Positions 1 through 5,706 of a stretch of DNA of 6,263 nt are shown here, one piece after another (position 1 is the stretch's first letter; each line of letters begins with the position of its first letter). Origin of the DNA: Candidatus Peregrinibacteria bacterium. GTDB taxonomy: Bacteria; Patescibacteriota; Gracilibacteria; UBA1369; UM-FILTER-53-11. The stretch lies in assembly GCA_023245725.1 (NCBI GenBank), contig JAHFJU010000069.1, positions 602-6,864 of the forward strand, written 5' to 3'. A program made the position numbers and the translations under genes. The notes under the pieces were generated by a model, which saw only the letters and a program-made list of their open reading frames with translations, was not told where the DNA came from and made no database searches.

Positions 1-258
1 TGTGCCTGTACAAATTAGGCGTTGTTTGCCGTATCCTTGGGGAATTATTGAGCAGTTATCGCTGGTAACTGCTGGAAGTAGCGTTGTTCGAAGTTGAATA
101 TTTGTTAGTCTTAGTGAATCTGTAACGGTTGTAACAGCAGGAGTTTTTTCTGATTCTGGCGATTTGCCGTTATTTAACTGAGGTGTCCCGCCACATGACG
201 TGCTTAATATTGCTGAACCTATTGCTAATGTTTGTGCTAAATATGATGGTTTATTCAT
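1..258 (-). CDS. Putative secreted protein or lipoprotein, N-terminal part (cut by window edge)
   Basis: An open frame begins with ATG at 256-258 and runs 86 codons without a stop to the window edge, so the C-terminus is missing. The N-terminus looks like a short export signal: Lys3, then a mildly hydrophobic stretch (about residues 6-18, LAQTLAIGSAIL), then STSC-GG with Cys22. This resembles a lipoprotein signal peptide, but the lipobox is imperfect because Ser-Thr-Ser precedes the Cys where Leu-Ala/Ser-Gly/Ala is usual. Residues 23-47 are a Gly/Pro/Ser/Thr/Glu-rich linker typical of the segment after a lipidated Cys. The following part (residues 48-86) contains two more cysteines (C69, C83) and matches no family I recognise. 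No Shine-Dalgarno sequence lies upstream, but a sigma70-like promoter and a hairpin separate it from the glycan genes, so it is probably its own transcription unit. Function unknown. Confidence 0.6.
   Translation of the reverse strand, partial: MNKPSYLAQTLAIGSAILSTSCGGTPQLNNGKSPESEKTPAVTTVTDSLRLTNIQLRTTLLPAVTSDNCSIIPQGYGKQRLICTGT
51..73. repeat. Inverted repeat inside the putative lipoprotein gene
   Basis: AGCAGTTA (51-58) and TAACTGCT (66-73) are a perfect 8-bp inverted repeat around a 7-nt loop. It lies within the coding frame at about residues 62-69. No T-run follows on either strand, so it is not a terminator. It may be chance or a weak mRNA hairpin. Confidence 0.3.
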
Positions 259-281
259 ATGGAACGTTTAGTAAGTAATCA

Positions 282-311
282 TATATAGCACATATTGTTA
301 GTGTTTGTTAA
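282..311 (-). promoter_or_regulatory. Candidate sigma70-type promoter for the lipoprotein-like gene
   Basis: Read on the minus strand, TTAACA (306-311) matches the -35 consensus at five of six bases. It is followed after 18 nt by TATATA (282-287), which is preceded by TGC, giving an extended -10 (TGnTATATA). A start about 7 nt downstream would give a leader of roughly 15-20 nt before the ATG at 258. The position, just after the upstream gene's hairpin and before an isolated gene, fits. AT-rich DNA produces such matches by chance, so this is a prediction only. Confidence 0.42.
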
Positions 312-316
312 ATGTT

Positions 317-331
317 GCGCCTAATAGGCGC
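317..331 (-). terminator. GC-rich hairpin after the GT2 gene, possible weak terminator
   Basis: GCGCCT (317-322) and AGGCGC (326-331) form a perfect 6-bp stem with a 3-nt loop, starting 29 nt past the GT2 stop codon. It sits at the end of the co-directional gene block and just before the candidate promoter of the next gene, which suits an operon terminator or mRNA 3'-end stabiliser. The minus-strand sequence after the stem (AACATTTAACA) lacks a real U-tract, so classical intrinsic termination would be weak. It could instead be an operator-like palindrome next to the -35 element. Confidence 0.35.
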
Positions 332-359
332 GATCCCTCAAATTTATACATTGGGTTTC

Positions 360-1370
360 CTATTTTTGCGGCAACAACGATTTTATATACCCAAAAACTG
401 TTCCTGCGCCATATACCAGGTGGCGAACCGCGAATGTTGGTGGGCCTGTCAAAATCATTCCGAGGGATTTGTTTTTGTAGGCAAGGTGAAGCGACATTAC
501 TATTGTAGTTGCGAGATAGAGGGCGAGCGCTGAAAGCGCGAGCCACAAAAATGGTTGCCAAAAAATCCCTAAAATAAAACCTAAAAGTAGTGCTCCTACA
601 AATGCTCCGGGCGCTAAGTGTCTAAATTTAAGGCGAAATGCCTTGAATCCTCGTGGGTAAATTGCCCATATTCCATCGCGCCAGTTATGAATTGCAAATG
701 ATAAAAGTGTTTTTTTAGGAAAATATGAAATTACTACATGTGGCAGTAATAAAATTTTACCGCCCAACTTTCTGATTCTCATTGTAAGGTCTATGTCTTG
801 GCTGCGTACAAAACGTTCATCAAACAGCCCCGATTTTTCCAGGATTGATTTTTTGTAACACCCTGAAAAAACGGTGTCTACTTCACGCGGTGGGCCTTTG
901 TCGATTGTTCTAAACGATGATCCAACTCCAAATACGTGTGAAAGTACTGCTGCAATTGTTCGATTCATCAGTGTGTCTGTTGCAGCGACTGCTTTCGTAC
1001 GGCCACCGACAATGTCGGCACCATATTCAAATATCGCATCGGCACATTCTTTTAAATAGTTTTTTGGATACTGTGCATGTGCTCCTAAAATTGAAATCAG
1101 ATTTCCTTTCGATTTTCGAATTGCGATATTCCACCCAGCTGCCTGAATTTTTTTGGGATTATGAATCAGGTGAATGAATTTGTGTTTTTTCTCATATTCA
1201 TTGACTGTTTTTCGTGTATTATCAGTGCTCCCTCCATCTGCTACCAATATTTCAAAATGCCCCGATTCGAAGTTTTTTTCTTCACTCAGAATTGATTCAA
1301 GACACGAAGCTATATGCTTTTCTTCGTTGTATGTTGCAATTACAATTGATATATAGCTCGTGTTTTGCAT
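360..1370 (-). CDS. ExoA-like family 2 glycosyltransferase with C-terminal membrane segments
   Basis: The 336-residue protein starts at ATG 1368-1370 and ends in TAG. The N-terminus SIVIATYNEEKHI (about 8-20) and VADGGSTDNT (43-52) are the nucleotide-sugar binding parts of an inverting GT-A fold (GT2). NPKKIQAAGWNIAI (71-84), HAQYPKNYL (98-106), VDTVFSGCYKK (164-174), GLFDERFVRSQDIDL (181-195) and HLAP (251-254) follow the layout of the succinoglycan ExoA subgroup. Two hydrophobic segments (about 256-276 and 277-297) and a final amphipathic stretch suggest attachment to the inner membrane, as expected for an enzyme acting on a lipid-linked glycan. One oddity: residue 96 is Gly in GAH, where many relatives have an Asp (DAH/DGH) thought to help bind the metal-nucleotide. 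Donor and acceptor sugars cannot be deduced. It lies 36 bp after the GT4 gene, probably in the same operon. No Shine-Dalgarno is seen; an AT-only hairpin (1375-1390) lies just upstream of the start. Confidence 0.9.
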   Translation of the reverse strand: MQNTSYISIVIATYNEEKHIASCLESILSEEKNFESGHFEILVADGGSTDNTRKTVNEYEKKHKFIHLIHNPKKIQAAGWNIAIRKSKGNLISILGAHAQYPKNYLKECADAIFEYGADIVGGRTKAVAATDTLMNRTIAAVLSHVFGVGSSFRTIDKGPPREVDTVFSGCYKKSILEKSGLFDERFVRSQDIDLTMRIRKLGGKILLLPHVVISYFPKKTLLSFAIHNWRDGIWAIYPRGFKAFRLKFRHLAPGAFVGALLLGFILGIFWQPFLWLALSALALYLATTIVMSLHLAYKNKSLGMILTGPPTFAVRHLVYGAGTVFGYIKSLLPQK

Positions 1371-1397
1371 GAATAATTAACAGATTAATTGTTGAGT

Positions 1398-1436
1398 ATG
1401 CGTAAATTATAGCTTTGTGCTTTTGCAATGCGTAAA
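1398..1436. repeat. Short direct repeat at the end of the GT4 gene
   Basis: ATGCGTAAA occurs at 1398-1406 and again at 1428-1436, exactly 30 bp apart. On the minus strand the match extends to 13 of 14 bases (TATAnTTTACGCAT). The first copy on that strand codes for Phe-Thr-His near the GT4 C-terminus; the second starts in the TAA stop codon and extends into the spacer. It may be the trace of a small duplication or chance. Confidence 0.3.
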
Positions 1437-2507
1437 ATATATTTTCTCAATTTTTTCCATCTCGGTTTTGTAGTCGTTTTTTTCTAGAATCAAAGAGCGG
1501 TTATAAGCTCCAAATGATTCTCTTTCATGTCGATTTTTTGCCAGTTCTATTATCGAATTAGCTAGGGCTTCGTCGTCGTTCGGTGTAACTAAATATCCAC
1601 CTTTATTCGGTATTATCCATTTATTATTATCACCGGTAGAAGTAGCTATGACAGGAAGCTCACATGCCATTGCCTCGGCAGTAGAAGCAGCTAATCCGCT
1701 ATCGGAAAGAGATGTAGAAACATATATGTCTGAAGAATTAAGCAGCTTTGGTAACTCACATGCATCTATTCGGCCTGCGAACGTAACGGCCTGCGAAATT
1801 TTTAGCGACTTTGTTAGTGCTATTAACTCGTCGTGTTGGCTTCCGCTCCCAGCTAGAATGAATTTTGTATTTGGTAATTTTTTTAGCACGATGGCGCATG
1901 CTCGAATTAAATGAGAAATGTTATATACAGGCTCAAAACTCCTAAGTGAAATAACTGTGCAGTAATTTTTTTCTTTCTTTTCTTCGGTTTGTTTGAATAA
2001 TTCTGTATTGGTTCCGAATCTAACTATCGAAATTTTTTCAGTTGTAATTCCGTAATCAATGAGCGCGTCAAATGTGTTTTGTCCATCACAGGTAAAATGC
2101 TTTGAAGTTTTTAAAATGCGTTTAATTAGCAGTTTATTTATAGGAGATGCCAAAAGAATATCGCTCCCCCAAGGCGTCATTATGATGTTCTTAAATTGGC
2201 TTAATGCAGCGATCAATCCATATGTGCCGACAGAGTGTACTTGCATAATATCTGGGCATTCGCGCTCGATAATTCGTTTAACTTTTAATGCAGCCTGAGG
2301 AATATAGAATAATGCTTTTCTACCATTTTCATCTATTAATGGGCTTGGTGAAATTTCATAAAATGTTACGCGGGAAATAAGCTCTTTTGCTTGGTCTATT
2401 GGAGGAGCGAGTGAAATCCACACTATGGAGTGTCCTTGTTTTTCGAAAAAATCAATCCACCGAATACTGTGGATTGAATTTGCCCCTGCAAGAAAACATA
2501 TTTTCAT
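1407..2507 (-). CDS. Family 4 glycosyltransferase (GT-B fold)
   Basis: The 366-residue protein has the usual length and layout of a retaining GT4 enzyme, cytosolic or peripheral to the inner membrane. The acceptor-side domain begins MKICFLAGANSIHSIRW (1-17) and includes HSVGTYG (91-97) and TPWGSDIL (111-118). The donor-side domain begins near residue 182 with VISLRSFEPVYNI (185-197), then ILAGSGSQHDEL (217-228), VTFAGRI (241-247), a DIYVSTSLSDSGLAAS stretch (260-275), AEAMACELPVIAT (277-289) and GGYLV (303-307). In the EX7E motif the second Glu is present (E278) but the first position is Ser270, next to Asp269. That variant occurs in parts of the family and does not by itself mean loss of activity. 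The start is set by gene packing: the wbpA stop codon and this ATG are separated by one base (TAA-C-ATG), which implies translational coupling, and no Shine-Dalgarno is visible. The sugar transferred is unknown. Given its neighbours, a diacetamido-uronic acid or the next sugar in the same repeat unit is plausible. Confidence 0.9.
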   Translation of the reverse strand: MKICFLAGANSIHSIRWIDFFEKQGHSIVWISLAPPIDQAKELISRVTFYEISPSPLIDENGRKALFYIPQAALKVKRIIERECPDIMQVHSVGTYGLIAALSQFKNIIMTPWGSDILLASPINKLLIKRILKTSKHFTCDGQNTFDALIDYGITTEKISIVRFGTNTELFKQTEEKKEKNYCTVISLRSFEPVYNISHLIRACAIVLKKLPNTKFILAGSGSQHDELIALTKSLKISQAVTFAGRIDACELPKLLNSSDIYVSTSLSDSGLAASTAEAMACELPVIATSTGDNNKWIIPNKGGYLVTPNDDEALANSIIELAKNRHERESFGAYNRSLILEKNDYKTEMEKIEKIYFTHCKSTKL

Positions 2508-2508
2508 G

Positions 2509-3777
2509 TTAAAAGAAAATGTGAGGTGCTCGTTTTGTAATTAGTCCACGTGTATCTACGATTAGTTTTGATTTCGAGCTTATCATTTTTGTGTCGAAAA
2601 TCGTATGATCTGTAAGAATAACAACACAATCAGCAGCCTTTAATACTGCTGGCGTTAGATTCTTCGAAATTAATTTTGTGCCTGCAACATTGAACGCTGG
2701 AATATATGGGTCGCAGTAGTTAACTTTAGCTCCTTTTCTCATTAAATCGGTAATAATTGGAGTAGCTGGCGATTCTCGCGAGTCGTCTATATCTTTTTTA
2801 TATGCCACGCCCAAAACCAGAATTTTCGCTCCATTTATAGATTTTTTACGTTTATTAAGTACCCAGTTTATTTTTGTAACTATATTGTGTGGCATCAACT
2901 CATTTATTTCTCCAGCGAGCTCAATAAATCGAGTGAAAAAATTGAATTCTCGAGCTTTCCAAGAAAGATAAAACGGATCAAGAGGAATGCAATGCCCGCC
3001 TACACCCGGTCCGGGTCTAAAAGCCATAAATCCGTAAGGCTTTGTACTTGCCGCTTTTAGAACTTCATAAAAATCTATGCCCATTTTATCGGTGAGCATT
3101 TTTAATTCATTCACCAAACTGATGTTTACTAATCTAAAAATATTCTCTAACAATTTCGTGGTTTCTGCCGCCTTAATACTCGATACAGGATATACAGATG
3201 GAAGATATTTTTTGTAAAAATCCACCGCGATTTTTGTCGATTTTGTGTCTAATCCGCCGACAACTTTAGGGATTTTTGTTATTGGATATTGCTTGTTTCC
3301 CGGATCGACTCGTTCTGGAGCGAATGCCAAATAAAAATCTTTGCCCGCTTTTAATCCGCATGATTCAAGAATCGGTTGTGCGATTTCTTCAGTAGTTCCT
3401 GGAAAACTTGTGCTTTCTAAAACGACAAGCATATTTTTTTGAACATACGGTGCTAGCGATTTACATGCTCCTTCAATTGCGCTTAAATCTGGTGTTTTGT
3501 TTTTTGTTAGAGGAGTTGGTACGGTGATGAGTACGACTGAACATGATTTCAGCGATTTGAAATCGGTAGTATATGTTACGTTTTTTTGTGTGCCTCTAAT
3601 GTCTCCATCTGGAATTTCATTGATATAGCTTTTTCCTTTTTTGAGGGATTCAACGCGCTGTGCACTAATGTCTACGCCGACTACGGTAAGCCCTGCGTTT
3701 GACATTGCTAAAATTGTAGGCAAACCAACGTAGCCGAGCCCGATTACTCCTATTTTCGTCGCGTTTGAATCTTTCAT
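2509..3777 (-). CDS. wbpA: UDP-N-acetylglucosamine 6-dehydrogenase (WbpA type)
   Basis: This 422-residue protein belongs to the UDP-glucose/UDP-ManNAc dehydrogenase family, which oxidises C6 of a UDP-sugar to the carboxylate in two NAD-dependent steps in the cytosol. The N-terminal Rossmann motif is GLGYVG (13-18), with Asp36 (GVDIS) positioned to bind the NAD ribose. VPTPL (86-90) and ESTSFPGTT (121-129) follow. The central domain has AAETTKLLENIFR (203-215, with K208 and N212) and GPGVGGHCIPLDPFY (256-270) carrying the catalytic Cys263. The C-terminal UDP-binding domain includes LVLGVAYKKDIDDSRESP (320-337). The match to Pseudomonas WbpA, as I remember it, is close along the whole length (SYI-I-P, PGTT, ERVDPGN, TKLLENIFRLVNI, KPYGF). 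The neighbours supply the other steps of the UDP-GlcNAc3NAcA pathway, so UDP-GlcNAc is the most likely substrate. UDP-ManNAc (WecC-like activity) is the main alternative. A 101-bp structured spacer precedes it; the GT4 gene follows after one base. Confidence 0.92.
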   Translation of the reverse strand: MKDSNATKIGVIGLGYVGLPTILAMSNAGLTVVGVDISAQRVESLKKGKSYINEIPDGDIRGTQKNVTYTTDFKSLKSCSVVLITVPTPLTKNKTPDLSAIEGACKSLAPYVQKNMLVVLESTSFPGTTEEIAQPILESCGLKAGKDFYLAFAPERVDPGNKQYPITKIPKVVGGLDTKSTKIAVDFYKKYLPSVYPVSSIKAAETTKLLENIFRLVNISLVNELKMLTDKMGIDFYEVLKAASTKPYGFMAFRPGPGVGGHCIPLDPFYLSWKAREFNFFTRFIELAGEINELMPHNIVTKINWVLNKRKKSINGAKILVLGVAYKKDIDDSRESPATPIITDLMRKGAKVNYCDPYIPAFNVAGTKLISKNLTPAVLKAADCVVILTDHTIFDTKMISSKSKLIVDTRGLITKRAPHIFF

Positions 3778-3816
3778 ATCGCGGAGATACTACATCAGAA
3801 ATTATTTTTTTTCTAT

Positions 3817-3854
3817 ATTGGGCGGATTGCTACTATTCGCATAGTGAGCCCAAT
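3817..3854 (-). promoter_or_regulatory. Nested hairpin in the wbpE-wbpA spacer, possible structured leader
   Basis: The spacer 3778-3878 contains an outer 7-bp stem (3817-3823 with 3848-3854) enclosing a 5-bp stem (3832-3836 with 3841-3845). In the minus-strand transcript the inner loop is GCGA, a GNRA-type tetraloop. The outer stem can extend a few more A-U pairs with a bulge. Downstream in the minus-strand transcript is an A8 run (T8 on the plus strand, 3805-3812), so this is not an intrinsic terminator in the transcription direction, and on the plus strand the T-run lies on the wrong side. A tandem GAAATTA pair (3861-3874) sits upstream. It may affect mRNA processing or wbpA translation; no known riboswitch is recognised. 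Confidence 0.35.
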
Positions 3855-3878
3855 TTATAGTAATTTCTAATTTCGGTT

Positions 3879-4982
3879 TTATCTGAAAAAGCCGCACATA
3901 GACTCAATAATCATATCTCGATTCTCTACAGAAAGTTCAGGATAAATCGGCAGTGAAAGTACTTCGCCACAGGCTTTTTCGGTCTCAGTAAGGTCTCCAG
4001 ATTTGTAACCTAGATAACTCATTGCAGGCTGTAAATGAAGCGGAACGCGATAGTAAATCATTGTAGGAATACCTTTTGATTCAAGGTGATCTTTTAGTTC
4101 GTTCCGTTTTGATGTTCTGATTGTGTACTGATGATACACATTTACGCGGTCTGGCGCAGTCGCATGACAAACGATGTCGCCGATTCCTGCGAATGCTGTG
4201 TTATAGGCTTTTGCATGAGCAATTCGCATTTCGTTGTACTGTTTTAGTCGAGGTAATTTAATTGCTAGAATTGCCGCTTGAATTGTGTCGAGGCGAGAAT
4301 TATAGCCAAGAGCAACGTTGAAATATTTGTCGGTAGGGGAAGATCCGTGACTCTTTAAAAGCTTCATTTGTGCCGCAACTTCTTGCGAGTTTGTTGTTGC
4401 CATTCCGCCGTCTCCACATCCTCCTAAATTTTTTGATGGAAAGAAACTGAAACACCCGATGTCTCCAAATCCTCCAACTTTTTTGCCTTTATATTCGGCG
4501 CCAACTGCCTGACATGCATCTTCAATAATTTTTAAATTATGTTTTTTTGCAATTGCCAAAATTGAATCCATGTCTGCCGGTTGGCCAAAAATGTGAACTG
4601 GTAAAATTGCTTTAGTCTTTGCGGTTATAGCATTCTCAATTAATGAAGAATTTATGTTAAACGTAGCTGGATCGATGTCTACGAATACAGGTTTTGCTCC
4701 AGTTTGCGCTATCGCTTCTGCGGTAGCAAAAAAAGTAAATGCGCTGGTTATTACTTCATCTCCTGCGCCGATGCCAAGTGCTTCTAGGCCTAAGAGTAGA
4801 GCATCGGTCCCAGAGTTCATGCCGAGTGCGTGCGATACACCATGGTGTGTGGCAAAATCTTTTTCAAATTGCGCTACGGCTTTTCCGTTTATAAAATCAC
4901 CGTTTTTAAAAACGGTTGTCATTGCCTCTATCGCTTCTTTTTCAATCGCTGAATGGTGTTCCGTTAGGTCGAGAAATTGCAT
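3879..4982 (-). CDS. wbpE: UDP-sugar 3-aminotransferase (WbpE/WlbC type, DegT/DnrJ/EryC1 family)
   Basis: The 367-residue protein is a PLP-dependent fold-type I aminotransferase of the DegT/DnrJ/EryC1/StrS family, of full family length. Residues in order: FINGKAVAQFEKDFA (30-44), phosphate-binding SGTDAL (57-62), AFTFFATAEA (81-90), EDACQAVGA (154-162, Asp155 and Gln158 near the PLP ring), FFPSKNLGG (180-188, Lys184 as the Schiff-base lysine), NSRLDTIQAAIL (228-239) and VYHQYTIR (282-289). These match Pseudomonas WbpE closely as I remember it; that enzyme moves the amino group of glutamate onto C3 of UDP-3-keto-GlcNAcA. The reaction assignment rests on this similarity and on the acetyltransferase and dehydrogenases beside it; other 3- or 4-keto sugar substrates are possible for the family. 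The ATG at 4980-4982 is followed directly by the conserved FLDL start, which fixes it. No Shine-Dalgarno precedes it, only a C-rich, G-poor leader. Confidence 0.93.
   Translation of the reverse strand: MQFLDLTEHHSAIEKEAIEAMTTVFKNGDFINGKAVAQFEKDFATHHGVSHALGMNSGTDALLLGLEALGIGAGDEVITSAFTFFATAEAIAQTGAKPVFVDIDPATFNINSSLIENAITAKTKAILPVHIFGQPADMDSILAIAKKHNLKIIEDACQAVGAEYKGKKVGGFGDIGCFSFFPSKNLGGCGDGGMATTNSQEVAAQMKLLKSHGSSPTDKYFNVALGYNSRLDTIQAAILAIKLPRLKQYNEMRIAHAKAYNTAFAGIGDIVCHATAPDRVNVYHQYTIRTSKRNELKDHLESKGIPTMIYYRVPLHLQPAMSYLGYKSGDLTETEKACGEVLSLPIYPELSVENRDMIIESMCGFFR
4899..4916. repeat. Perfect 18-bp palindrome within wbpE
   Basis: ACCGTTTTT (4899-4907) and AAAAACGGT (4908-4916) form a perfect palindrome with no central spacer, about 66 bp into the wbpE coding region (codons for residues 22-28, TTVFKNG). 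It could be a protein-binding site or a chance result of codon choice. No regulator gene is visible in the window. Confidence 0.45.
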
Positions 4983-4991
4983 TTGGATAGT

Positions 4992-5068
4992 GAGTTAGAA
5001 GAGAAATATTCGGGAAAGGGAGAAAGAGAGGTGTTATATGAGTTAGATGTAATATGTGGAGAGTTAGA
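4992..5068. repeat. Three direct copies of GAGTTAGA
   Basis: The plus-strand 8-mer GAGTTAGA is found at 4992-4999, 5040-5047 and 5061-5068 (TCTAACTC in the transcript), all inside the wbpD-wbpE spacer. The copy starts are 48 and 21 bp apart. All are in the same orientation. They may be binding sites for a regulator or RNA-binding protein, or decay products of an older repeat. Confidence 0.45.
5033..5060 (-). promoter_or_regulatory. Weak candidate internal promoter before wbpE
   Basis: On the minus strand TCCACA (5055-5060, four of six bases to the -35 consensus) and TATAAC (5033-5038, five of six to the -10) are separated by 16 bp. If used, transcription would start about 40-45 nt before the wbpE ATG. 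The match is modest and could be chance. Confidence 0.2.
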
Positions 5069-5087
5069 CGAGAAAGGAGCGAACTTT

Positions 5088-5657
5088 CTATCCTTTTTCT
5101 TTCAGAAAACCATCTTCAGTAATTTCATACTCGCGTTTGTCTCGAGGGCAAATAAGATCTGCTCCGAGTTTTTCTCCTGCATGGCTCATCCATCCTATTT
5201 GGCGTGCGGGATTTCCTACCATTACCGCATGAGGTTTTACATCTCTAATTACTACTGATCCGGCTCCTATAAAACAATATTCGCCGAGAGTTACACCGCA
5301 TACGATTGTTGCATTTGCCCCTATTGATGCACCGCGTTTAACAAGAGTTGTGCGATATTCATTTTTTCGTTCTACCTCTGATCGTGGATTCATTACATTT
5401 GTAAAAACGCATGATGGTCCGCAGAAAACGCCATCTTCAAGAATTACTCCTTTGTATAAACTTACGTTATTTTGAACTTTGCAGTTATTGCTAACTATCA
5501 CGTCTGGGCCGACACTGACATTTTGCCCGAAACTACAGCTTTTTCCGATTTTTGTGCCGCCTAAAATGTGTGAGAAATGCCAAATTTTAGTTCCCTCTCC
5601 GATTGTAACTCCATCGTCGATATACGATGATTCGTGTACAAAATAATTTTGTTCCAT
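5088..5657 (-). CDS. wbpD: UDP-3-amino-sugar N-acetyltransferase (WbpD/WlbB type)
   Basis: This is a left-handed beta-helix (hexapeptide-repeat) acetyltransferase, 189 residues from the chosen start. It is predicted to transfer acetyl from acetyl-CoA to the 3-amino group of UDP-GlcNAc3NA in the cytosol; such enzymes work as trimers. Repeats run from DDGVTIGEGTKIW (14-26) through GTKIGKSCSFGQNVSVG (34-50) and NNCKVQNNVSLYKGVILEDGVFCGP (57-81), FTNVMNPRS (85-93), GASIGANATIVCGVTLGEYCFIGAGSVV (109-136) to VMVGNPARQIGWM (145-157). These closely follow WbpD/WlbB. I place the start at the ATG 5655-5657 because relatives begin with a similar short YF(V/I)H segment. An upstream in-frame ATG at 5694-5696 would add 13 residues (MFFHRNLITNFCK) and leave only 10 bp to the previous gene; it cannot be excluded and neither start has a Shine-Dalgarno. 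The C-terminal tail of many relatives carries paired cysteines of a small zinc ribbon; here only Cys170 (ICPRDKREY) remains, so that element is degenerate. Confidence 0.9.
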   Translation of the reverse strand: MEQNYFVHESSYIDDGVTIGEGTKIWHFSHILGGTKIGKSCSFGQNVSVGPDVIVSNNCKVQNNVSLYKGVILEDGVFCGPSCVFTNVMNPRSEVERKNEYRTTLVKRGASIGANATIVCGVTLGEYCFIGAGSVVIRDVKPHAVMVGNPARQIGWMSHAGEKLGADLICPRDKREYEITEDGFLKEKG

Positions 5658-5706
5658 CTTGCAAAAGTTGGTTATTAAGTTGCGATGAAAAAACATCTAA
5701 AGTATA

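Larger units (their letters stand above)
4983..5080 (-). promoter_or_regulatory. C-rich, G-depleted intercistronic leader, possible Rho-utilisation region
   Basis: Between the wbpD stop and the wbpE start lie 105 bp with extreme strand asymmetry. My count for these 98 plus-strand bases is 35 G and 3 C, so the minus-strand transcript has about 35 C and 3 G and should be nearly unstructured. Pyrimidine-C dinucleotides are frequent throughout. A long C>G bubble with YC dimers is the known hallmark of Rho loading (rut) sites in bacterial transcripts. Its place between two genes of one pathway would allow internal attenuation or polarity. It could also simply be a long unstructured ribosome-standby leader. 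Confidence 0.35.

Noticed and set aside
305..533. Overlapping plus-strand frames of 67 and 73 codons
   Set aside because: They lie opposite the GT2 3' end and contain no recognisable motif.
298..561. Minus-strand 87-codon frame overlapping the end of the GT2 gene
   Set aside because: It is an alternative frame of the GT2 coding region with no family match; the GT2 frame is clearly the real one.
1375..1390. AT-only inverted repeat (6-bp arms, 4-nt loop) before the GT2 start
   Set aside because: A stem of A-T pairs only is weak and common in AT-rich spacers; no further support for a function.
3805..3854. Intrinsic terminator in the spacer before wbpA
   Set aside because: The T8 run precedes the hairpin on the plus strand and is an A8 run after it on the minus strand, so neither direction has a stem followed by a U-tract.
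4654..5258. Plus-strand open frames opposite wbpE and wbpD (114 and 93 codons)
   Set aside because: They run antisense to genes with strong family motifs, have no recognisable domain, and their composition follows from the opposite strand.
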